64,000 bases of DNA, taken from NCBI GenBank assembly GCA_024235955.1, contig JACKLJ010000001.1:558001-622000 (forward strand), written 5' to 3'. Made by a program: the position numbers and the translations under genes. Positions within the stretch are counted from its first letter, which is position 1. Each line of letters begins with the position of its first letter. Shown here piece by piece: positions 58,490 through 64,000 of the stretch. Source of the DNA: Burkholderiaceae bacterium. Its GTDB lineage: Bacteria; Pseudomonadota; Gammaproteobacteria; Burkholderiales; Burkholderiaceae_C. The notes below the pieces were generated by a model. That model had not been told where the DNA came from, searched no databases, and worked only from the letters and a program-made list of their open reading frames with translations.

Positions 58490-60937
58490 ATGACGCCACT
58501 GGACACCGAAGCCCCCCTCAGCCGTGACGCCGGCAGCGCCGCGCACGCCGCCACGCCGCCGGAAGACCGCGCCGCCGCGCACGCGGCGCCCGCCGGTGCG
58601 CCTGGCAGCACCGAGGCCCGCCTGCACCCCGGTGCGCCCGCGCTCGGCGCCCCGCACCCGCACGAAAGCGCCTGCGCCCAGGTGCAGGGTCTGGCGCCCT
58701 ACGTGGACGACGTGGCCGAGCCGCGCGGCACGCTGCACGCGGCGCCCATCCTGTCGCCGGTGGCGCACGGGCGGCTGAAGGGCATCGACGCCTCAACAGT
58801 GCTGGCGCTGCCCGGCGTGCGCGCCGTGGTCACGGCGGACGACATCCCGGGCGACCCGATCCTCGCCACCTTCGTGCACGACGAACCCATCTTCGCTCGC
58901 GAGGTGGTGCAGTTCGCCGGCCAGGTGATCGGCCTGGTGGTGGCCGACACGGTGCAGGCCGCACGCCATGCGGCGCGCAAGTTGAAGCTCGACATCGAGC
59001 CGCTGCCCGCCATCCTGACGGTGGAGCAGGCCATGGCCGCGCAGAGCTTCGTGCTGCCGCCGGTGACCGTGAAGCGCGGCGACGCGCGGGCCGCGCTGGC
59101 GGCGGCGCCGCACCGGCTGGCCGGGCGCTTCGCCGTCGGCGGGCAGGAGCACTTCTACCTGGAAGGCCAGATAGCTTTAGCGATTCCGCAGGAACAGAAC
59201 CAGTGGCAGGTGCTGTCCAGCACCCAGCACCCGGGCGAGGTGCAGCACTGGGTGGCGCATGCCTTGGGCATCGCCAGCCACGCGGTGCGGGTGGAATGCC
59301 GGCGCATGGGCGGCGGCTTCGGCGGCAAGGAAACGCAGGCCGGTCACCTGGCGGTGTGGGCGGCGCTGGCCGCGCGCAAGGCCGGCGCGCCCGTCAAGCT
59401 GCGGCTGGACCGCGACGACGACTTCGTCGTCACCGGCAAGCGCCACCCCTTCGCCTACGACTACGAGGTCGGCTTTGGTGACGACGGCCGCCTGCAGGGC
59501 CTGAAGATCAGCCTGATGGCCAACTGCGGTTTTTCTGCCGACCTGTCCGGCCCGGTGGCCGACCGCGCGGTCTTCCACGTCGACAACGCCTACTACCTGG
59601 CCGACGTCGAGGTGCACAGCTACCGCTGCAAGACCCACACGCAGAGCCACACGGCCTTCCGCGGCTTCGGCGGCCCGCAGGGCGTGATCGCCATCGAGAC
59701 CATCCTGGGTGACGTGGCGCGCGTGCTGGGCAAGGACGCGCTCGACGTGCGCATGGCCAACCTGTACGGCCCGCGCGGCGCGACCGAGCGCAACACCACC
59801 CATTACCAGATGCAGGTGGAAGACAACATCCTGCCCGATCTGCTACCAAAACTGGAGCTGCTTGCAGGCTACCGGCGACGGCAGGAGGCCGTTTTGGCCT
59901 GGAACGCGGCCAACGCGCACCTCAAGCGCGGCATCGCCATCACGCCGGTGAAGTTCGGCATCAGCTTCACCGCCACGCTGTTCAACCAGGCCGGCGCGCT
60001 GGTGCACGTGTACACCGACGGCAGCGTGCAGGTGAACCACGGCGGCACCGAGATGGGCCAGGGCCTGAACACCAAGGTCGCCCAGGTGGTGGCCGACGAG
60101 CTGGGTGTGCCGCTGGCCAGCGTGCTGGTCACGGCCGCCGCCACCGACAAGGTGCCCAACGCCAGCGCCACCGCCGCCTCCAGCGGCTCCGACCTGAACG
60201 GCAAGGCCGCGCAGGCCGCGGCGCGCACGGTGCGCGGCAACCTGGCCGCCTTCGTCTGCGGGCTGGACGGCTGCGGCGCCGGCGAGGTGGAATTCCACGG
60301 CGGCCGGGTCGTCACGCCCAAGTGCACGCGCGGCTTTGCCGAGGTGGTGCGCGAGGCCTATGCCAACCGCATCCAGCTCTGGAGCGACGGCTTCTACCGC
60401 ACGCCCAAGATCCACTACGACAAGGTCACGCTCACCGGCCGGCCGTTCTTCTACTTCGCCTACGGCGCCGCGTGCTCCGAGGTCGCCATCGACACGCTGA
60501 CGGGCGAGTACCGGGTGCTGGCCGTGGACATCCTGCACGACGTCGGCCGCAGCATCAACCCGGCCATCGACATCGGCCAGATCGAGGGCGCCTTTGTGCA
60601 AGGCATGGGCTGGCTGACCACCGAGGAACTGGTCTGGAACGCCAGGGGCGAGCTGGCCACCAGGGCGCCCAGCACCTACAAGATCCCCACCGCGGCCGAC
60701 GTGCCGGAGCACTTCCACGTGCATCTGTGGCCCGAGGACAACCAGGAAGACACCATCTTCCGCAGCAAGGCCGTGGGCGAACCGCCCTTCATGCTCGGCA
60801 TCAGCGTGTGGGAAGCCCTGCGCAACGCCGTGGCCGCTGCTCGCGTGGCAGGCGGCGCCGATGCGCGCGAGCCAGTGACCATGGACGCGCCGGCGACGGC
60901 GGAGCGGGTGCTGGGGGCGATCGAACGCCGCTCGTGA
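58490..60937 (+). CDS. xdhB: Xanthine dehydrogenase molybdopterin subunit XdhB
   Basis: This 815-residue protein shows CAQVQGLAPYVDDVAEPRGTLHAAP, CRRMGGGFGGKETQ (molybdopterin-binding), SHTAFRGFGGPQG, NHGGTEMGQGLNTK and the catalytic glutamate region SKAVGEPPFMLG near residue 762. It hydroxylates hypoxanthine and xanthine to urate with XdhA. The Ala/Pro-rich first 55 residues are longer than in many relatives. Residues 451-471 (LLPKLELLAGYRRRQEAVLAW) match the R1 repeat, in a spot where relatives have a similar LE/Y/RR segment. The codons ATA and TTA at 59168-59178 also look repeat-derived. No xdhC gene follows. Confidence 0.95.
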   Translation: MTPLDTEAPLSRDAGSAAHAATPPEDRAAAHAAPAGAPGSTEARLHPGAPALGAPHPHESACAQVQGLAPYVDDVAEPRGTLHAAPILSPVAHGRLKGIDASTVLALPGVRAVVTADDIPGDPILATFVHDEPIFAREVVQFAGQVIGLVVADTVQAARHAARKLKLDIEPLPAILTVEQAMAAQSFVLPPVTVKRGDARAALAAAPHRLAGRFAVGGQEHFYLEGQIALAIPQEQNQWQVLSSTQHPGEVQHWVAHALGIASHAVRVECRRMGGGFGGKETQAGHLAVWAALAARKAGAPVKLRLDRDDDFVVTGKRHPFAYDYEVGFGDDGRLQGLKISLMANCGFSADLSGPVADRAVFHVDNAYYLADVEVHSYRCKTHTQSHTAFRGFGGPQGVIAIETILGDVARVLGKDALDVRMANLYGPRGATERNTTHYQMQVEDNILPDLLPKLELLAGYRRRQEAVLAWNAANAHLKRGIAITPVKFGISFTATLFNQAGALVHVYTDGSVQVNHGGTEMGQGLNTKVAQVVADELGVPLASVLVTAAATDKVPNASATAASSGSDLNGKAAQAAARTVRGNLAAFVCGLDGCGAGEVEFHGGRVVTPKCTRGFAEVVREAYANRIQLWSDGFYRTPKIHYDKVTLTGRPFFYFAYGAACSEVAIDTLTGEYRVLAVDILHDVGRSINPAIDIGQIEGAFVQGMGWLTTEELVWNARGELATRAPSTYKIPTAADVPEHFHVHLWPEDNQEDTIFRSKAVGEPPFMLGISVWEALRNAVAAARVAGGADAREPVTMDAPATAERVLGAIERRS
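59843..59901 (+). repeat. R1 repeat copy inside xdhB (in frame)
   Basis: CTACCAAAACTGGAGCTGCT, TGCAGGCTACCGG, CAGGAGGCCGTTTTGGCC. The first part is nearly the same as the copy in xdhA. It encodes residues 452-471, which still match what the family needs there (LE..Y.RR), so the repeat seems to have been adapted. Confidence 0.75.
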
Positions 60938-60994
60938 ATCAGCGGCGCGGCTCCCTGCGTAGGGAAGCCGTCCGGCTGAAGCGGCCGCCGGCCG

Positions 60995-62398
60995 TCAAGC
61001 CCGGCGGCGGCGCAACCAACCCAGGATGCCCACACCCAGGCCCGTGAGCAGCACGCCGGGCAGGCCCAATGCCGGCACAGCGGTCTGGACACCGCCGGCC
61101 ACCGGGCTGGCGACCGTGCCGGTGCAGCGCGCGGCGGCTGGACAGGCGGTGTCGCCACCACCGCTGGCGGTGGCGGTGTTGATCACCACGGCGGCGGCGC
61201 TGGCACCCACCGACACACCGACGGTGATGGGCGGTGCGCTGGAACCCGCGGCAACGGACGCCACGTAGGTGCAGGACACTGCCTGGCCCGTGATGGTGCA
61301 GGTCCAGCCGGTGCCCGTGGCGGCGGTGGGCACCAGGCCGGTGGGCAGTGTGTCGATGACGGTGATGGTGCCGCTGGTGGCGGCCTGCGTGGACTGGTTG
61401 GCCAGCGCCAGCGTGTAGGTGCCGGTGCTGCCCACGGCCAGGGCGCCGGCGCTCTTGGTCAATGCCAGTTCGGGCAAGGCAACAGGCACGCTGGCGGCGT
61501 TGTAGGCGATGAACGCGATGTCGGAGGCGCCGGACAGGTTCTGCCGGAATTCCGCGATCTGGTTGTAGTTGGCGGCGGTGATGCCCAGGTCGGCGTAGTC
61601 GAGCGCGATCAGGCGCAGGTCGCGCGAGCCGTTCAGGCTGAAGAAGCTGGCCCGCGTGACGGCGTCATAGAACGTCCACTGCTGGCGCCCCACCACGGGC
61701 ACGCCGCTGAAATTCACCGGCAGCAGGGTGCCCACCAGGTTGCCGCCGGCGTCATAGAAGCCGAAGGTGTCGCTGGTGCCCGGCTGCCCGACCTGTGTCA
61801 CCAGGATGTCGGGCACGCCGTCGCCGATGCTGGCAGGGTTGATCTGCACGCCACTGACCCCGGCTGTGGCCGAATTGGTGGTGGCCGGAATGTTGAACAC
61901 CGCCGTGCCCAGCTCCAGCCCCTGTGTGCCGTCGTCCAGGTAGTAGGACATCGGTCGGCCGGCGTTGGTGGGTACGTCCCCGCCCGGGTACGCCGCCGCC
62001 TGGTTGACGCCGCCCCAATTGCTGGCGATGCCGATGACGTTGGTGCCCGTGGTGGACGGCGTCGCCACGGCGGGCATGGGCAGTGCGCGGAACACTTGCG
62101 GCGAGAAGGTCACGCCGTTGGCCGTGAGCGACGCGTCGTCCACTCCGGTGGAAAAGGTGTTGCTGCCGACCGTGAAGCCGAGCAGCAGGTTGCTGTCGTT
62201 CGGCTGCACGGCGCTGATGGCGCTGGTGGAGGACGTCCAGTAGTTGCCAAAGCTGCCGAAGACGCCGGCGACGGTGGCGGCGAGTGCCTGCTGGGGCACG
62301 AGCATCAACAGGCCCAGCACCAGGGCGCCGAAGGCAGTCCCGCAGATCGGGCGGCGCGAGGCACGACGCGGCTTGCCAAAAATTGGCGGTGTGAGCAT
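60995..62398 (-). CDS. Exported protein with DUF11-like domain and CTERM-type sorting tail
   Basis: This 467-residue protein has a signal (about residues 20-40, FGALVLGLLMLVPQQALA). A beta-rich region of unknown type follows, then a DUF11-like repeat (LALTKSAGALAVGSTGTYTLALANQ, ITVIDTLPTGLVPTAATGTGWTC) and a C-terminal tail VPALGLPGVLLTGLGVGILGWLRRRR. This tail (Pro motif, hydrophobic span, Arg cluster) looks like an IPTL/PEP-CTERM-type surface-sorting signal. No exosortase gene is in the window. Start ATG 62398 is preceded by AGGGAGAGAACC. Likely cell-surface or exported; function unknown. Confidence 0.75.
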   Translation of the reverse strand: MLTPPIFGKPRRASRRPICGTAFGALVLGLLMLVPQQALAATVAGVFGSFGNYWTSSTSAISAVQPNDSNLLLGFTVGSNTFSTGVDDASLTANGVTFSPQVFRALPMPAVATPSTTGTNVIGIASNWGGVNQAAAYPGGDVPTNAGRPMSYYLDDGTQGLELGTAVFNIPATTNSATAGVSGVQINPASIGDGVPDILVTQVGQPGTSDTFGFYDAGGNLVGTLLPVNFSGVPVVGRQQWTFYDAVTRASFFSLNGSRDLRLIALDYADLGITAANYNQIAEFRQNLSGASDIAFIAYNAASVPVALPELALTKSAGALAVGSTGTYTLALANQSTQAATSGTITVIDTLPTGLVPTAATGTGWTCTITGQAVSCTYVASVAAGSSAPPITVGVSVGASAAAVVINTATASGGGDTACPAAARCTGTVASPVAGGVQTAVPALGLPGVLLTGLGVGILGWLRRRRA

Positions 62399-62527
62399 GG
62401 TTCTCTCCCTGATTTGCGCCAGCGGCCGCGCACGCATGGTCGCTGTGGCTCAGGGCATTATGGCTTCCGCCCGCATCGCCTCAGGCGGCGGCACCCGTCT
62501 GGCGCCAAGCCGCCCGGTCGGGAAGCG

Positions 62528-63787
62528 TCAGCCGCGCAGCGCGCCCAGCAGCTTCTGCCCGGCGCGCCCGTCGGGCTTCATGCCCAGGCGCTGCTGCTCG
62601 GCCTTGATGGCTTCGCGCGTGCGGGCGCCGATCAGGCCGTCCGGTGCGCCGATGTCGTGGCCGCGGCCGATCAGCAGGGTCTGCAGCTCGCGGTTCTGCG
62701 CGCGCGACAGGCCCGGGTCGTCGGTCGGCCAGGGGGTGACGAAGCCGACCTGCTGCGTCTGGCCGCCCAGCAGGTTGGACAGTTGCGCGATGGCCAGCGC
62801 GTAGTTCTCGCTGGCGTTGTAGCTGTAGAGCGCGTCGAAGTTGCGGCCGACCACGAAGGCCGGGCCCGGGCCCCAGTCGCGTGCGGGCAGCAGCAGGCCG
62901 GCGGCCGGTAGGGTGTCGGGCAGAGGGGATCCGTCGGCCAGCATCACGCCCAGGCGGCGCCAGGCGTCGATGGGCAGCTTGTTCCTGCGGCCGGCGTCGC
63001 TGGTGTCAAGGCCCTTGGGCAGGCGCACCTCGAAACCCCAGGGCTGGCCGCGCCGCCAGCCGGCGTTCTGCAGGAACTTGGCGGTGGAGGCCAGTGCGTC
63101 GGGCACCGAATCGACGATGTCACGCCGGCCGTCGCCGTCGAAGTCCACCGCGCTGCGGAAGAACGTGCTGGGCATGAACTGCGTCTGGCCGAAGGCACCG
63201 GCCCAGGAGCCGGTGAGCTTGTCCGGCGCGATGTGGCCTTCCTGCAGGATGCGCAGGGCGGCGGCGAATTCGCCGCGGAAGTAGCTCTGGCGCCGGCCGA
63301 AGCACGACAGTGTGGCGAGCGAGGTGACCAGCGGCCGGCCGCCCAGGTTCTGGCCGAAGTTGCTTTCCACGCCCCAGACACCGGCGACGATGGCCGCCGG
63401 CACGCCGGTGGTCTGCTCGATCTGCTGCAGCTCCTTGCTCCAGCGCGTCATGGCGGCGCGGCCATCGGCCACGCGCTCGTCGTCCACCAGCATGGCCAGG
63501 TAGTCCCAGGGCGGCAGGGTGAACTCGGGCTGGCGGTTCAACAGCGGCAGCACCGTGGGGTCCGGCGCCAGGCCGTCGGTGTAGCGGGCGAAAGTGGCGG
63601 GCTGGATGGCCTTGAAGTCGGCGCTGGCCTTGAGCTGGCCGAGGCAGCGCGCGAACTCCGCGCCGTCCAGCGGCGAGGGCGCTTCCTGCGGCTGCGCCTG
63701 CGCCAGAGCGATGCCGGGGCCGAGCAGCAGGGCGGGCATCAGTCGCACCAGGCGGTGTGACCATGCGGGTCTACGGTGGAAAGTCAT
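62528..63787 (-). CDS. Lytic murein transglycosylase (MltB family)
   Basis: This 419-residue exported enzyme has a signal (RLMPALLLGPGIALAQA) and the catalytic glutamate E141 in GVWGVESNFGQNLG. The SLT/MltB-type motifs SWAGAFGQTQFMPSTF and VDFDGDGRRDIVDSVPDALAS follow, and a C-terminal peptidoglycan-binding domain (LQTLLIGRGHDIGAPDGLIGARTREAIKAEQQRLGM). It cuts the glycan strand of peptidoglycan, releasing 1,6-anhydro-muramyl products. It stands alone on the minus strand. Its relation to the upstream pilus or wall genes is not evident. Confidence 0.92.
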   Translation of the reverse strand: MTFHRRPAWSHRLVRLMPALLLGPGIALAQAQPQEAPSPLDGAEFARCLGQLKASADFKAIQPATFARYTDGLAPDPTVLPLLNRQPEFTLPPWDYLAMLVDDERVADGRAAMTRWSKELQQIEQTTGVPAAIVAGVWGVESNFGQNLGGRPLVTSLATLSCFGRRQSYFRGEFAAALRILQEGHIAPDKLTGSWAGAFGQTQFMPSTFFRSAVDFDGDGRRDIVDSVPDALASTAKFLQNAGWRRGQPWGFEVRLPKGLDTSDAGRRNKLPIDAWRRLGVMLADGSPLPDTLPAAGLLLPARDWGPGPAFVVGRNFDALYSYNASENYALAIAQLSNLLGGQTQQVGFVTPWPTDDPGLSRAQNRELQTLLIGRGHDIGAPDGLIGARTREAIKAEQQRLGMKPDGRAGQKLLGALRG

Positions 63788-63880
63788 TCAAAAAGCATAG
63801 CACGCGCCGCCCGTCCCTGGCTGGCCGGAGCACGTTTGGGTTGCAAGAACTTGCAACGTCCCGTGGGCCGGGCGCGCAGG

Positions 63881-64000
63881 TCAGGCCGGGGTCGCAGGCG
63901 GGGGCTGGGTCAGGTCCAGCGTCAGCCGCAGCAGGCCGTCGCCTTCACTGGTTTCGGTGAAACCCAGGCTGCGGCCGACCGCGCGCATGCGGGTGTTTTC
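63881..64000 (-). CDS. C-terminal fragment of a GNAT-type acetyltransferase (start outside window)
   Basis: The frame is open to the right edge and ends at TGA 63883-63881, giving 39 residues. ENTRMRAVGRSLGF is the final helix of many GNAT acetyltransferases (NxxMxxLxxxLGF), followed by TETSEGDGLLRLTLDL. This ending is typical, as far as I recall, of bifunctional acyl-CoA-ligase/GNAT proteins in Burkholderiales. Most of the gene is outside the window, so the full domain layout is unknown. Confidence 0.7.
   Translation of the reverse strand, partial: ENTRMRAVGRSLGFTETSEGDGLLRLTLDLTQPPPATPA

Overview
The window is GC-rich chromosomal DNA that reads as a member of the Comamonadaceae (Burkholderiales, Betaproteobacteria). 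This is inferred from gene order (dusB-fis-purH; thiD/rubredoxin/pilGHIJ-chpA; yqgE-ruvX-pyrR-pyrB-pyrX), from a Sox locus of chemolithotrophic type, and from short interspersed repeats I recall from genomes of this family. No rRNA, tRNA, CRISPR array, prophage or intact insertion sequence was seen.

Layout. 1-990: poorer, lower-GC accessory DNA with a truncated gene, a short HTH protein and a small membrane protein. 993-8274: housekeeping genes (alkB, a YqaA-type membrane protein, dusB-fis-purH, a secreted protein, hemL, thiD). 8374-18413: rubredoxin and the type IV pilus chemosensory operon pilG-pilH-pilI-pilJ-chpA. 18496-23423: yqgE, ruvX, pyrR, pyrB, a dihydroorotase-like pyrX that has lost its metal ligands, and an acyltransferase. 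23555-26394: a divergent Fe3+-type ABC ATPase and permease around a Fur-box-like site. 26464-40103: a full thiosulfate/sulfide oxidation locus with an ArsR regulator, flavocytochrome c (two subunits), several c-type cytochromes, a YeeE transporter, SoxH- and SoxW-like proteins, and soxC-D-Y-Z-A-X-B. 40252-42494: dcd, a TauE/SafE permease and a TetR regulator. 42706-60937: a purine uptake and catabolism region with guanine deaminase, adenine-deaminase-type enzyme, a Rieske oxygenase, three BMP-type binding proteins serving one ABC transporter (two permeases, one double ATPase), and divergently xanthine dehydrogenase xdhA/xdhB. 60995-64000: a CTERM-tailed surface protein, a lytic transglycosylase and the end of a GNAT-type acetyltransferase.

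The most unusual content is repetitive. (1) About 18 recognisable copies of a roughly 60 bp element (family R1) lie between genes, and several lie inside genes. There they encode in-frame pieces of XdhA, XdhB and the purine ABC ATPase, the signal peptides of SoxD and a thioredoxin, and the C-terminus of an ABC protein; one variant forms the soxB terminator. (2) Five copies of a roughly 110-125 bp two-hairpin element (family F2) all begin within about 10 nt after a stop codon, in the sense direction, and the stems show compensatory changes. This suggests a 3'-UTR RNA module. (3) Two composite blocks (29146-29889 and 45450-46165) nest R1, a third family with a hairpin (F3) and F2 in the same order. 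A 177 bp MITE-like element with perfect 12 bp ends abuts the guaD stop codon. Candidate sigma-54 sites, a TetR palindrome, a Fur site and a G9 tract inside chpA are further leads. All family assignments come from reading motifs; no database search was run.
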